Shown: positions 25,741 through 37,149 of the stretch, in pieces | How the letters are laid out: each line of letters opens with the position of its first letter | How positions within the stretch are numbered: the first letter of the stretch is position 1 | Source of the DNA: Arthrobacter sp. FW306-2-2C-D06B | Lineage (GTDB): Bacteria > Actinomycetota > Actinomycetes > Actinomycetales > Micrococcaceae | Assembly (NCBI RefSeq): GCF_021789175.1 | Contig: NZ_CP084560.1 | Coordinates: 2,356,001 to 2,420,000 of the forward strand | Direction of reading: 5' to 3' | DNA length: 64,000 nucleotides | Translations under genes and position numbers: made by a program | Notes under the pieces: model-generated | Told to the model about the DNA's origin: nothing | What the model saw: the letters and a program-made list of their open reading frames with translations, nothing else | Database searches by the model: none

Positions 25741-26115
25741 ATGACTGGTGGCGATATTGCAGGCCTGATCGCAGCCGGAGTTTTCGCGCTCCTTGTAGTG
25801 CTGTTGGCTGTGCCGATCCTCAAACTCGGGAGGGTCTTCGATGAAGTCCGCACCTCCATCCGCTCCTTGAGCGACGGAGCAACGCCCCTGATGGACGAGG
25901 TCACGGCGACGGTCTCCACCACAAACCAGCAGCTCAAAAAGGTTGACGGCATCACCTCAAACGTTTCCGACGCCTCCGCCAACATCTCTGCTTTGTCCTC
26001 GCTGGTGGCCGCGACAGTCGGTTCGCCGCTCATCAAGGTGGCAGCGTTCAGCTATGGAGTGCGCTCGGCATTTGCCGCCCGCCGCAAGCCGAGCAGTGGC
26101 CGCCGCAGCCGCTGA
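25741..26115 (+). CDS. DUF948 domain-containing membrane protein
   Basis: The roughly 124-residue protein has one N-terminal transmembrane helix (IAGLIAAGVFALLVVLLAVPIL, about 6-27). A predicted helical, coiled-coil-like domain follows, typical of DUF948 (LGRVFDEVRTSIRSLSDGATPLMDEVTATVSTTN), and then a basic C-terminus. ATG 25741 is preceded by AGGAG at 10 nt; GTG 25735, two codons earlier, is an alternative. The gene pair with DUF6167 between rpsD and alaS is a recurrent actinobacterial arrangement. The function is unknown. Confidence 0.85.
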   Translation: MTGGDIAGLIAAGVFALLVVLLAVPILKLGRVFDEVRTSIRSLSDGATPLMDEVTATVSTTNQQLKKVDGITSNVSDASANISALSSLVAATVGSPLIKVAAFSYGVRSAFAARRKPSSGRRSR

Positions 26116-26155
26116 ATCCGTTCGTAAGTCACGACCTTCGTATGTCAGGAAAACT

Positions 26156-26386
26156 GTGAAAAGAATTGTCTGGATGGGGATCGGCGTGGCAATCGGAGTC
26201 ATCGCCTTCCGCAAGATCACCCAAGCGCAGGCCGCTATCGGCCCCGAGGGCCTGAACCGCGCGGTAGCGCGACTGGCCGACGGCGTGTACGACTTCGCCG
26301 ACGCCGTGCGCGCCGGAATGAATGAACGCGAAGTCGACCTCAGGGCAGCGCTCGGCATCTCAGAGTCCGACGCCGGCAGCCGTTAG
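26156..26386 (+). CDS. DUF6167-family small membrane protein
   Basis: The 76-residue protein starts MKRIVWMGIGVAIGVIAFRKI, a single membrane helix, followed by a short amphipathic region (LNRAVARLADGVYDFADAVRAGMNEREVDLRAALG). GTG 26156 has AGGA at 5-6 nt upstream; the longer open frame from 25943 overlaps the DUF948 gene and is rejected. It matches the small proteins annotated DUF6167 that precede alaS in Micrococcaceae. The function is unknown. Confidence 0.82.
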   Translation: MKRIVWMGIGVAIGVIAFRKITQAQAAIGPEGLNRAVARLADGVYDFADAVRAGMNEREVDLRAALGISESDAGSR

Positions 26387-26527
26387 CCGTAAGCAGCCGC
26401 GGTACAACTTGCCGCGGTTCGCCCAAGCGGCCCCAACAAGGCAGAATTAGAAGCTGCGGCAATGGCATATGCCAGAACCGCGCACAAACTCATGTGCAGT
26501 GAATTGAGAAGGGTAAGTAATCAGCTA

Positions 26528-29206
26528 ATGAAGTCGCAGGAGATCACCAAACGCTGGGTGGACTTTTTTGTCAGCAAGGGCCATACCGCCGTCCCCTCAG
26601 CGTCGCTCGTATCCAGCGACCCTTCCCTGCTCTTCACTGTGGCCGGCATGGTTCCGTTCATTCCTTACCTCACCGCCCGCGAGGAACCGCCCTTCGACCG
26701 CGCCACGAGCGTCCAGAAGTGCATCCGCACCGGCGACATCGAGGAAGTGGGCAAGACCGCCCGCCACGGGACGTTCTTCCAGATGTGCGGAAACTTCTCC
26801 TTCGGGGACTACTTCAAGGAAGACGCCATCAAGTTCGCTTTCGAACTGCTGACCAAGAGCGTCGACGACGGCGGCTATGGACTGGACGTTGAGCGCCTCT
26901 GGGTGACCGTCTACGAGGAAGACGACGACGCCCAGGATCTGTGGCTCAAGAACACGGGCATTCCGGCTTCGCGGATCCAGAGGATGGGGAAGGCGGACAA
27001 CTACTGGTCCACCGGGCAGCCGGGTCCTGCCGGCCCGTGCTCGGAAATCTACTACGACCGCGGCCCGGCCTATGGCGCCGAAGGCGGTCCCATCGCGGAC
27101 GAAAACCGCTATGTCGAAATCTGGAACCTCGTGTTCATGCAGTACCAGATCGAGAACGTCCGCTCGAAGGTGGACTTCGACATCGCCGGCGAGCTGCCCA
27201 AGAAGAACATCGACACCGGCCTCGGCATGGAGCGCCTCGCGATGATCCTGCAGGGTGTCGAAAACATGTACGAAACGGACCAGGTCCGTCCCGTCATCGA
27301 CAAAGCCGCAGCCCTGTCCGGCAAGGAGTACACCTCTGCCGAGTCCGCAGAAGACCCGCACCACACGGACGACGTCCGGATGCGCGTCGTTGCGGACCAC
27401 ATCCGTTCTGCACTCATGCTGATTTCCGACGGCGTGTCCCCGTCCAACGAAGGCCGCGGCTACGTCCTGCGTCGGCTCATCCGCCGTGCCGTCCGCGCCA
27501 TGCGCCTCCTCGGAGTCGAAGAAGCTTGCCTTCCGCAATTGCTCCCGGCCTCCCGCGACGCCATGAAGGGCGTTTACCCCGTCGTGGAAACCGACTTCGA
27601 CCGCATCAGCCGCATCGCCTATGCAGAAGAAAAAGCCTTCCTGCGCACCATCGCCTCCGGCACCGCGCGCCTGGAAGAAGCCGTGGTGCTCTCCAAGGCG
27701 GCCGGCAAGCCGCTGTCCGGCGAAGATGCCTTCGCCCTGCACGACACCTACGGGTTCCCGATCGATCTCACCCTCGAAATGGCCGAGGAAGCCGGCCTGA
27801 AGGTCGACGAAGCCGAGTTCCGCAGCCTCATGCTGGAACAGCGTCAGCGTGCCCAGGCGGATGCCAAGTCCAAAAAGGGCGGACACGCCGATGTCTCAGC
27901 CTTCCAGGAACTCCTGGCCGAGGGCGAGACCGTTTTCACGGGCTACACCGAGCTGGAAGGCGAGGCCCGTGTCCGCGGCATCGTCAGCTCCGGCCGGCGT
28001 GTTGCCCACGCATCCACGGGCGACGAAATCGAGCTCGTGCTCAACGAGACGCCGTTCTACGCCGAGGCCGGTGGCCAGTCGGCCGACAAGGGCCTCATCA
28101 CCGGTGACGGCTTCGTCGTCGAGGTCCTCGACGTCCAGCGCCCCGTGAAGGGCCTGAGTGTCCACAAGGCGATCGTCCGCGAAGGCGAGATCGCCTCGGA
28201 CGCTTTGGTGCGCGCCGCCGTCGACCGCGAACGCCGCCACGCCGCAGAGCAGGCCCACACGGGCACGCACATCGTGCACGCGGCTCTGCACCAGATCCTC
28301 GGCCCGGAAGCCACCCAGCGTGGTTCCTTCAACAAGGCCGGCTACCTGCGCTTCGACTTCGCCTGGGGCGAAGGTCTGAGTGCCGCCACGAAGTCCGAGA
28401 TCGAAGAGGTCTCGAACATCGCCATCCGCAACAACTTCCGGGTGGACACCAAGGTCATGGGCCTCGCTGAGGCGAAGGCCCTCGGCGCCATGGCCCTCTT
28501 CGGCGAGAACTACGGCAGCGAAGTCCGCGTTGTGGAAATCGACGGCGCATGGTCCCGCGAACTCTGTGGTGGCACGCATGTGGCCAACACCTCCCTCATC
28601 GGGAGCCTGTCGCTCCTCGGCGAACAGTCCGTCGGTTCGGGAAACCGCCGCGTGGAAGCCTTCGTCGGCCTCGACGCCTTCCGGCACCTCGCCGCCGAGC
28701 GCGCCTTGGTCACCGAGCTCACGGAAATGCTCAAGGTCCCGTCTGGCCAGTTGGCTGACCGGATCTCCAGCACCCTGGCCAAGCTCAAGGCGACGGAAAA
28801 GGAACTCGACCGCCTCCGCAAGGAGCAGCTGACGGCAGCCGCCGCTAGCCTCGTTGCCACGGCCCGGGATGCCGCCGGCGTCATGGTAGTGGCGCACGAC
28901 GCCGGCCAGGTCGGGGGAGCGGACGACCTCCGCAGCCTCGCTATGGACCTGAGGAACCGGCTCGGCTCCGACGCTTCCACTGTTGCCGTGGCCGGTGTCA
29001 GCAACGACCGTCCCGTCATTATCGTGGCCACCAACGAGGCCGCGCGAGAAGCGGGCGTCAAGGCAGGCGCCCTCGTCCGCGTGGCTGCGGGAATCCTCGG
29101 CGGTGGCGGCGGCGGCAAGGACGACGTCGCGCAAGGCGGAGGAACCGACGCCGCGAAGATCGCACCGGCCCTTGCGGCCGTTGTGGACGCGATCGCCAAG
29201 CGCTGA
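26528..29206 (+). CDS. alaS: Alanine--tRNA ligase
   Basis: AlaS charges tRNA-Ala and edits mischarged Ser and Gly. The 892-residue protein has the catalytic domain (EITKRWVDFFVSKGHTAVPSASL, FTVAGMVPFIPYL, GTFFQMCGNFSFGDYFKEDAI), the tRNA-recognition domain, and an editing domain whose zinc site is complete (EQAHTGTHIVHAAL and LCGGTHVANT). The C-Ala domain with a Gly-rich GGGGGGKDDVAQGGG ends the protein. ATG 26528 is chosen from family alignment (MKSQEITKRW); the frame is open to 26462. GAGAAGGG is the nearest purine stretch but is far upstream. ruvX follows after 2 nt. Confidence 0.95.
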   Translation: MKSQEITKRWVDFFVSKGHTAVPSASLVSSDPSLLFTVAGMVPFIPYLTAREEPPFDRATSVQKCIRTGDIEEVGKTARHGTFFQMCGNFSFGDYFKEDAIKFAFELLTKSVDDGGYGLDVERLWVTVYEEDDDAQDLWLKNTGIPASRIQRMGKADNYWSTGQPGPAGPCSEIYYDRGPAYGAEGGPIADENRYVEIWNLVFMQYQIENVRSKVDFDIAGELPKKNIDTGLGMERLAMILQGVENMYETDQVRPVIDKAAALSGKEYTSAESAEDPHHTDDVRMRVVADHIRSALMLISDGVSPSNEGRGYVLRRLIRRAVRAMRLLGVEEACLPQLLPASRDAMKGVYPVVETDFDRISRIAYAEEKAFLRTIASGTARLEEAVVLSKAAGKPLSGEDAFALHDTYGFPIDLTLEMAEEAGLKVDEAEFRSLMLEQRQRAQADAKSKKGGHADVSAFQELLAEGETVFTGYTELEGEARVRGIVSSGRRVAHASTGDEIELVLNETPFYAEAGGQSADKGLITGDGFVVEVLDVQRPVKGLSVHKAIVREGEIASDALVRAAVDRERRHAAEQAHTGTHIVHAALHQILGPEATQRGSFNKAGYLRFDFAWGEGLSAATKSEIEEVSNIAIRNNFRVDTKVMGLAEAKALGAMALFGENYGSEVRVVEIDGAWSRELCGGTHVANTSLIGSLSLLGEQSVGSGNRRVEAFVGLDAFRHLAAERALVTELTEMLKVPSGQLADRISSTLAKLKATEKELDRLRKEQLTAAAASLVATARDAAGVMVVAHDAGQVGGADDLRSLAMDLRNRLGSDASTVAVAGVSNDRPVIIVATNEAAREAGVKAGALVRVAAGILGGGGGGKDDVAQGGGTDAAKIAPALAAVVDAIAKR

Positions 29207-29208
29207 TT

Positions 29209-29799
29209 TTGGAGGCCATTGCGAGCAACGACGACTACCCCCGGGGCACCAAACTGGGGGTGGACGTCGGCACCGTCCGTGTGGGAGTTGCCATTTGCGA
29301 TCCCGACGGGATCCTGGCGACGCCGTTCAAGACGGTAAGCCGGGACGCCAAGAAGAATTCCGATATCGGGGTCATTGTCCGGCAGGTCGCGGAGCTCGGC
29401 GTCGTCCAGATTTTCATCGGGCTGCCCCGCACGATGAAGGGCGAGGAACACGCTTCTGCCATCATGGCCACCGACTACGCGGAGTTGCTGGCAGCCCACT
29501 TGCAACGCCGCGGACTCAACGTTCCAGTCAACATGGTGGACGAGCGGCTCAGCACCGTGACGGCCCACCGCAATCTCCATGAAGCTGGCATGAGCAGCAA
29601 AGATCATCGTAAAGTGGTGGATCAGGTTGCCGCTGCCGGAATTCTGCAGCACGCGATCGACATGCAAAAAGCCAGAGGTGCGGATGTGGGCAGGCGCGTG
29701 CAGGCGCCGATGCCACCCCAACACATTGACGGTGCCAATACGCCGCTGCCGGCCTCCGGCATTGATCCACACTCTCCAACGAGGGGAAGACAATTGTGA
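29209..29799 (+). CDS. ruvX: YqgF/RuvX family Holliday-junction resolvase-like nuclease
   Basis: The 196-residue protein carries the YqgF RNase H-like fold: LGVDVGTVRVGVAICDPDG with the first acidic residue, VVQIFIGLPRTMKGEEHASA, and VPVNMVDERLSTVTAHRNL with the DER motif. Members process pre-16S rRNA ends and have been proposed as resolvases. The C-terminus is longer than usual, with a 40-residue Pro-rich tail. The start is TTG 29209, 2 nt after alaS. It overlaps mltG by 4 nt (GTGA). Confidence 0.9.
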   Translation: MEAIASNDDYPRGTKLGVDVGTVRVGVAICDPDGILATPFKTVSRDAKKNSDIGVIVRQVAELGVVQIFIGLPRTMKGEEHASAIMATDYAELLAAHLQRRGLNVPVNMVDERLSTVTAHRNLHEAGMSSKDHRKVVDQVAAAGILQHAIDMQKARGADVGRRVQAPMPPQHIDGANTPLPASGIDPHSPTRGRQL

Positions 29800-31484
29800 G
29801 CCCGGTCAACAACGACCCCTCCAACGACGCATCAGAAGGCCGTACCCGGCCCCTGACCCGTCGTGAAGTCCGTGCCAGGGAACGCTTCCTGGAGACGCAG
29901 AACCAGGAGGTATTGCCACCACCTGTGCCTGTCCACTTTGAACCTGTCCCAGTCCCTAAGCCGCAGCCGGCGTATGTCCCGGACTACCCATCGGAGGCCC
30001 CGGAAGCGACCACGCACGCCGCTGGCCTCCACGACGACGGTATCCACGGCGACAGTATCCACGGCGAAGCGGTCCAGGCCGAAGAGGCTGTGCAGCAGCA
30101 CGACGCTTCTCATGACGACCTTCTGCACCACGATGACTCAGGGCAGCACCCTGACTCAGTGCAACCAGAGGTCGAGCACTACGACGTGGCGCACCCCGAA
30201 GCTGTCGAGCATGACGCCGTCGAGCACGCGGCATTGCACCCCGACGCCATGGAGCACGACTCTGTTCACAGCTTCGACGTCGCACACGCTGACGATTTCC
30301 ACGAGCTGCAGGCCCATGACGAGGGTTATGAGCACCACGATCCCCAGTTCGACTACGAGGTCCATGATGAGCACGCCGCGCATGACCTCATGGCAGCTGC
30401 GACTCCTGCGCCAAAGGTTCCCTCGAAGAAGGTCCGCAGGCGCCGCCGCCTCGTCGCGCTGCTCATCACCCTCACCGTGTTCGTCGCAGCGGTTGCAATC
30501 GGGGCACAGTTCCTGAAGCCGTTGCTCGGGATGGACAAGGTCAGCGACTACCCGGGCCCTGGTACCGGCTCGGTCACTGTCACGGTGGCCCCCGGCTCCG
30601 GCCCCAAACTGGTTGCCACCAACCTTCAGAGCCAGCACGTCATTGCCGACGCCGATTCCTTCGTGGCGGCCTTCACTGCCGCCGGTGGTGAACTCTCACC
30701 CGGTGATTTCACCTTCAAGACTGAAATGAAGAACTCCGACGCGGTGAATGTGCTCCTCGGCAAGGATTCGTCCAAGGTCATGTATTTCGCTTTGAGTGCA
30801 GGATTGCGCATCGGTGAATCCCTTGACGCGATCTCCAAGGGTTCGGGCATACCTCTGTCCGAATTGAAGGCGCTCAGCGACTCACCGGCCCAGTTCGGCG
30901 TCCCTGCCCCGGCAAAGAACCTCGAAGGCTTCCTGGCACCGGGGGAGTACCGTTTCCCCCTCGGAACCTCCGCCAAGGACATCCTCCAGAAGCTCGTCAC
31001 GGCCACCACCGACGAGCTCAAGGCCCAGGGGGTCACGGATCCCGCCAAGCAGTACCAGGCCATCACGGTGGCAAGCATCGTGCAGGCTGAAGGTGGCCAG
31101 GCCGACTACGGCAACGTGGCCGGCGCCATCTACAACAGGCTCAAGCCGGGCAACACCGAGACGAACGGGCTCATCCAATCCGATGCCACGGTCACCTACG
31201 GCCTGGGTACCAAGACCTTCCACCTGACCGATGCCCAGAAGGCTGACAAGGGCAACCCCTACAACACCTACGCCAACGTAGGCCTTCCGATCGGCCCCAT
31301 CGGTTCCCCCGGCAAGACAGCGATCGATGCCGCCGCGAAGCCGACAGCCAACAACTACCTTTACTGGGTGACCATCAACCTCGACACCAAGGAAACCAAG
31401 TTCTCCAGCACGCTGGCGGAACACCTCAAGTACGTTGACCAATACAACGCGTGGTGTGCGGCCAACGCCGGACGGTGCGTGTGA
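29796..31484 (+). CDS. mltG: Endolytic murein transglycosylase MltG with a His-rich cytoplasmic extension
   Basis: MltG cleaves nascent glycan strands and sets their length near the membrane. The 562-residue protein is longer than the family norm (about 350-400). Its N-terminus (1-216) is a Pro-rich start followed by a His/Asp/Glu-rich region with 24 His between residues 74 and 196. Then come basic KKVRRRRR, one transmembrane helix (218-238), a LysM-like subdomain and the YceG catalytic domain with ITVASIVQAEGGQADYGNVAGAIYNRL, where the Glu of QAEGG is the likely catalytic acid. GTG 29796 overlaps ruvX by 4 nt, and the stop overlaps aroE by 4 nt. The His-rich part faces the cytoplasm. Confidence 0.93.
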   Translation: MSPVNNDPSNDASEGRTRPLTRREVRARERFLETQNQEVLPPPVPVHFEPVPVPKPQPAYVPDYPSEAPEATTHAAGLHDDGIHGDSIHGEAVQAEEAVQQHDASHDDLLHHDDSGQHPDSVQPEVEHYDVAHPEAVEHDAVEHAALHPDAMEHDSVHSFDVAHADDFHELQAHDEGYEHHDPQFDYEVHDEHAAHDLMAAATPAPKVPSKKVRRRRRLVALLITLTVFVAAVAIGAQFLKPLLGMDKVSDYPGPGTGSVTVTVAPGSGPKLVATNLQSQHVIADADSFVAAFTAAGGELSPGDFTFKTEMKNSDAVNVLLGKDSSKVMYFALSAGLRIGESLDAISKGSGIPLSELKALSDSPAQFGVPAPAKNLEGFLAPGEYRFPLGTSAKDILQKLVTATTDELKAQGVTDPAKQYQAITVASIVQAEGGQADYGNVAGAIYNRLKPGNTETNGLIQSDATVTYGLGTKTFHLTDAQKADKGNPYNTYANVGLPIGPIGSPGKTAIDAAAKPTANNYLYWVTINLDTKETKFSSTLAEHLKYVDQYNAWCAANAGRCV

Positions 31485-32350
31485 GTAGACGTGCTGCCGT
31501 CCTGGGGCACCCCATCAGCCACTCGAAGTCACCAGCGCTCCACCGCGCGGCCTACGCGAAGCTTGGGCTCGACATCGAATACTCGGCGATCGATGTAACC
31601 GTTGAGCGGCTCCCGGCCTTCATGGCGGACCTTGAGGCTGACGACGATTGGTGCGGTTTGTCCGTCACCATGCCCCTCAAGACCGCCATGGTGGACGAGG
31701 TCGACGAGGTCCGCGGGGCAGGCGCGTACTTGGGTGTCATCAACACGGTTGCTTTCGAAGGCACCGGGCACGGCGTGCGGCGGATCGGCCACAACACTGA
31801 TGTGGCCGGGATCGTTGAAGCCGTGAGGAACGCAGGGGTGAAGGAACAGCCGAAGTCCGCGGTTCTTGGCGGCGGCGGAACATCCGCGGCGGCCATCGCG
31901 GCACTGCGGGAGCTCGGCTCGAAACACGTTGACGTCTTTGTGCGCGACGTCGGACGCGCCGCCGAGGCGAAAGCCGCGGCAGCCGCCGTCGGGCTTTCCA
32001 TCCACCTCCGGCCGCTGGCTGAAGCCGCCGGAGGGATGGCCGGAGCCGATCTGGTGATCTCCACGCTTCCGCCGCGGGCGGCGGACAGCATCGCGGGGCA
32101 GCTAGAGCAGCTTCCCGACGATGACAAGCTTCCCGACGATGTCTGGGGTGTCCTGCTCGACGTCGCCTACGATCCCTGGCCCAGCCGCATTGCCGAAGCA
32201 TGGCATTCGCGGGGCGGAGTAGTGGTTCCAGGGCTGGAGATGTTGCTCTACCAAGCCGTGGAGCAGATCCGTTTGTTTTCCGGAGCCGACGTCACCGCCG
32301 ATGTCATAGATGTGATGTGTGACTCAGTCGGGCTTCCCCGGCGGGTCTAG
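31481..32350 (+). CDS. aroE: Shikimate dehydrogenase
   Basis: AroE reduces 3-dehydroshikimate to shikimate with NADPH in the chorismate pathway. The 289-residue protein shows the shikimate-binding [18 protein letters not shown], the catalytic Lys67 in [16 protein letters not shown], the nucleotide loop [13 protein letters not shown], and the C-terminal [16 protein letters not shown] 31481 overlaps the mltG stop by 4 nt (GTGA); GTG 31475 is two codons upstream. It starts the aro cluster, and aroC follows after 29 nt. Confidence 0.93.
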   Translation: MSRRAAVLGHPISHSKSPALHRAAYAKLGLDIEYSAIDVTVERLPAFMADLEADDDWCGLSVTMPLKTAMVDEVDEVRGAGAYLGVINTVAFEGTGHGVRRIGHNTDVAGIVEAVRNAGVKEQPKSAVLGGGGTSAAAIAALRELGSKHVDVFVRDVGRAAEAKAAAAAVGLSIHLRPLAEAAGGMAGADLVISTLPPRAADSIAGQLEQLPDDDKLPDDVWGVLLDVAYDPWPSRIAEAWHSRGGVVVPGLEMLLYQAVEQIRLFSGADVTADVIDVMCDSVGLPRRV

Positions 32351-32379
32351 TAAGGGCCTTACATGGCAGGATTGGATAT

Positions 32380-33578
32380 ATGTTGCGTTGGTTGACTGCC
32401 GGTGAATCCCATGGCCCGGCACTGCTCGGAATTATTGAAGGCGTCCCCGCCGGTGTGGAACTCACCAGCGAGGAAATACGTGACGCCTTGGCGCGCCGCC
32501 GTCTCGGCTATGGCCGCGGCGCCCGGATGAAGTTCGAGCAGGACGAAGTGAGCATCCTTGGCGGCGTCAGGCACGGCGTGACGCAGGGCGGCCCCGTCGC
32601 GGTCCAGATCGGCAACACCGAGTGGCCCAAATGGGAGCAGATCATGTCTGCCGACCCGGTGGACCCGGCCCTTCTCGCAGACCAAGCCCGCAACGCGCCG
32701 TTGACCCGTCCGCGACCCGGCCACGCAGATTTCACCGGCATGCAGAAATACGGATTCCCCGAGGCCCGCCCTGTCCTGGAACGCGCCAGCGCCCGGGAAA
32801 CCGCCACGCGTGTCGCCTTGGGTACCGTTGCTTCGCAATTCCTGAAACAGCTCGGCATCGAGCTCGTGAGCCACACCGTATCCATCGCAAGCGTGACCGT
32901 GCCCGAGGGCCGTCCGCTGCCCCTGCCGTCCGACGTCCTGGCCCTCGACGCCGATCCTTTACGTTGCTTCGATCGGGAAACCTCGGACGCCATGGTGGCC
33001 GAGGTTGACGCAGCACACAAGGAGGGCGAGACCCTCGGTGGCGTAGTCGAAGTTCTGGCCTACGGCCTGCCGCCGGGACTCGGTAGCTACGTGCACTGGG
33101 ACCGTCGCCTCGATTCCCGCCTGGCTGCTGCCCTGATGGGTATCCAGGCGATCAAGGGCGTCGAAGTCGGCGATGGTTTCCTGACCGCCGCCCGCCGTGG
33201 CTCCGCCGCGCACGATGAGATCGTCAAGGACGAGACCGGCCGGATCGTCCGCAAGACCAACCGTGCAGGTGGCATCGAAGGTGGGATGAGCATCGGCGAA
33301 GTGCTGCGTGTCCGCGCCGCGATGAAGCCCATCGCCACCGTCCCGCGCGCATTGAAGACCATCGACGTGAGCACGGGTGAGGCTGCCAAGGCGCACCACC
33401 AGCGCTCCGACGTCTGTGCCGTTCCGGCGGCGGGTGTCGTGGCCGAAGCCATGGTTGCACTGGTGTTGGCCGAGGCCGTTGCCGAGAAATTCGGCGGTGA
33501 CTCGGTCGCCGAGACCGCGCGGAACCTTCGGGGTTACCTGGACAGCATCCCGGCAACCCTGGACTCGGTCGGCCACTA

Positions 33579-33579
<1 letters not shown>
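32380..33579 (+). CDS. aroC: Chorismate synthase
   Basis: AroC makes chorismate from EPSP using reduced FMN. The 399-residue protein begins [21 protein letters not shown] and has [30 protein letters not shown] and [12 protein letters not shown]. Further on are [21 protein letters not shown] and [20 protein letters not shown], the family signatures. The ATG lies after GGATTGGAT. The last base of its TAG is the first of the aroK GTG, so the two are coupled. Confidence 0.96.
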
Positions 33580-35751
<2,172 letters not shown>

Positions 35752-35785
35752 GGAACGCGCGGGCAGGCGCGCCGCTTTTTGCCGG

Positions 35786-35791
35786 TAGAAT
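35786..35791 (+). promoter_or_regulatory. Candidate -10 box of efp-nusB
   Basis: TAGAAT, close to the consensus, lies 128 nt before the efp start and just after the TPR gene. It would give a long 5' UTR that contains the 12-nt tandem repeat at 35859-35894. Confidence 0.45.
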
Positions 35792-35858
35792 GGACTTTGG
35801 ATTTTTGATAAATACGCGCTGGCTGCCGTCACGGCATGCCTGCTTGGCATAGTCGGCT

Positions 35859-35894
35859 GGAAGCTAAACCAGTAGCTAAAGCAGTAGCTAGCAC
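35859..35894 (+). repeat. Three tandem 12-nt repeats in the efp 5' UTR
   Basis: Three units share an AGCTA core: GGAAGCTAAACC, AGTAGCTAAAGC and AGTAGCTAGCAC. They end 25 nt before the efp start codon. The second and third units differ in three positions. Confidence 0.6.
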
Positions 35895-35919
35895 CAGTGA
35901 GAGAAACCAGAGGATACTA

Positions 35920-36483
35920 GTGGCAACCACAAATGACATCAAGAACGGGACCGTGCTGAAGCTTGAGGGCCAGCTCTGGAACATCATTGAGTTCCAGCAC
36001 GTCAAGCCGGGCAAGGGCGGCGCGTTCGTGCGCACGAAGATGCGCAACGTCATGTCGGGCAAGGTGGTCGACAAGACCTTCAACGCCGGCCTCAAGATCG
36101 AAACTGCCACGGTTGACCGCCGCGACTACCAGTACCTGTACCAGGACGGCGCGGACTTCGTTTTCATGGACACCCAGGACTTCGACCAGATCACGGTTTC
36201 CGGTGCCACGGTAGGCGACGCCACCAACTTCATGCTGGAAAACCAGATGGTCAACATTGCCATCCACGAAGGCACCCCGCTCTACATCGAGCTGCCCCCG
36301 AGCGTTGTCCTCGAAATCACCTACACCGAGCCGGGCCTGCAAGGCGACCGCTCCTCCGCTGGAACCAAGCCAGCTACCCTTGAGACCGGCTACGAGATCC
36401 AGGTGCCCCTGTTCGTTGAGAACAACACCAAGGTCAAGGTAGACACTCGCGACGGCAGCTACCTGGGCCGGGTCAACGACTAG
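35920..36483 (+). CDS. efp: Translation elongation factor P
   Basis: EF-P relieves ribosome stalling at polyproline stretches. The 187-residue protein begins [19 protein letters not shown] and has the three beta-barrel domains of normal length. The tip loop that reaches the peptidyl-transferase centre reads VKPGKGGAF, with Lys32 at the tip. No modification genes are in the window. GTG 35920 is preferred over the longer frame from 35836, which translates through the repeat region. AGAGGA lies 5 nt upstream. It overlaps nusB by 1 nt. Confidence 0.96.
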   Translation: MATTNDIKNGTVLKLEGQLWNIIEFQHVKPGKGGAFVRTKMRNVMSGKVVDKTFNAGLKIETATVDRRDYQYLYQDGADFVFMDTQDFDQITVSGATVGDATNFMLENQMVNIAIHEGTPLYIELPPSVVLEITYTEPGLQGDRSSAGTKPATLETGYEIQVPLFVENNTKVKVDTRDGSYLGRVND

Positions 36484-36893
36484 TGAGCGCCCGTGGTAAG
36501 GCCCGTAGCAGGGCCCTTGAGATACTTTTCGAGGCGGAGCAGCGTTCCGCTTCCGCGTTCGAGGTCTTGAAGGCCCGCCGGGAAATGACCGACCTCGTCA
36601 TCAACCCGTACACGATGGACATCGTGGAAGGCGTGGTTGCCATGCAGCCGACCATCGACGAGTTCCTCCAGACCTACGCCCAGGGCTGGACCCTGGAGCG
36701 GATGCCGGCAGTCGACCGCATCATCCTCCGGATCGGCGCCTGGGAACTGCTCTACAACGACGACGTCCCGGACGGCGTGGCCGTCAGCGAAGCGGTGGCA
36801 CTGGCCAAGGTCATGTCCACCGACGAATCTCCCGCGTTCATCAACGGTCTCCTCGGGCGGTTGCAGACGCTGAAGCCTTCCCTGCTCGCATAG
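36483..36893 (+). CDS. nusB: Transcription antitermination factor NusB
   Basis: NusB with NusE (S10) binds boxA RNA in rRNA operon antitermination. The 136-residue all-helical protein starts at GTG 36483 with ARSRALEILFEAEQR. It ends with the typical AVDRIILRIGAWELLYNDDVPDGVAVSEAVALAK and DESPAFINGLLGRL. It is coupled to efp by a 1-nt overlap, an order widespread in bacteria. A large nested hairpin follows 15 nt after the stop. Confidence 0.95.
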   Translation: MSARGKARSRALEILFEAEQRSASAFEVLKARREMTDLVINPYTMDIVEGVVAMQPTIDEFLQTYAQGWTLERMPAVDRIILRIGAWELLYNDDVPDGVAVSEAVALAKVMSTDESPAFINGLLGRLQTLKPSLLA

Positions 36894-36908
36894 GCGGCGT
36901 TGGAAGGA

Positions 36909-36982
36909 TCAGCCCAACTGACTGGCACTTAAGGTCGTTATGAGCCTTCATAACGACATCTGCTGCCAGTCAGTTGGGCTGA
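36909..36982. terminator. Large nested hairpin after nusB
   Basis: The outer arms 36909-36927 and 36964-36982 are a perfect 19-bp inverted repeat. Inside, GTCGTTATGA (36934-36943) and TCATAACGAC (36948-36957) are a perfect 10-bp repeat around a 4-nt loop. The two stems are separated by a 6x6 internal loop. There is no T-run. It could terminate the efp-nusB transcript, but its regularity also fits a dispersed palindromic (REP-like) element. The remaining gap to pyrR contains no gene. Confidence 0.6.
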
Positions 36983-37118
36983 ACTCAAGAGACCCTGGGG
37001 CAGCCGAACATCGCCTGCGTGACTGTGAGCTAAAACGCACGGACCGGCGGTTGCGAGGGGCAGCCGGGCGACGCCACTGTGGTAATTTTGAAGAGCAAAT
37101 GTTCCTTTTTTAATTCCG

Positions 37119-37140
37119 TCCCGTGAGGCGGGGAAAGGGG
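37119..37140 (+). promoter_or_regulatory. PyrR-binding RNA element overlapping the pyrR ribosome site
   Basis: The sequence TCCCGTGAGGCGGGGAAAGG resembles the known PyrR anti-antiterminator consensus (UCCxGxGAGGCxxGxAAG), with the conserved UCC, GAGGC and AA in register. CCCG and CGGG can form a short stem around TGAGG. It ends 9 nt before the pyrR ATG and overlaps the ribosome site GGGGAG. No terminator lies downstream, so UMP-bound PyrR would act on translation rather than by attenuation. This mode is inferred. Confidence 0.65.
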
Positions 37141-37149
37141 AGACGAGCG

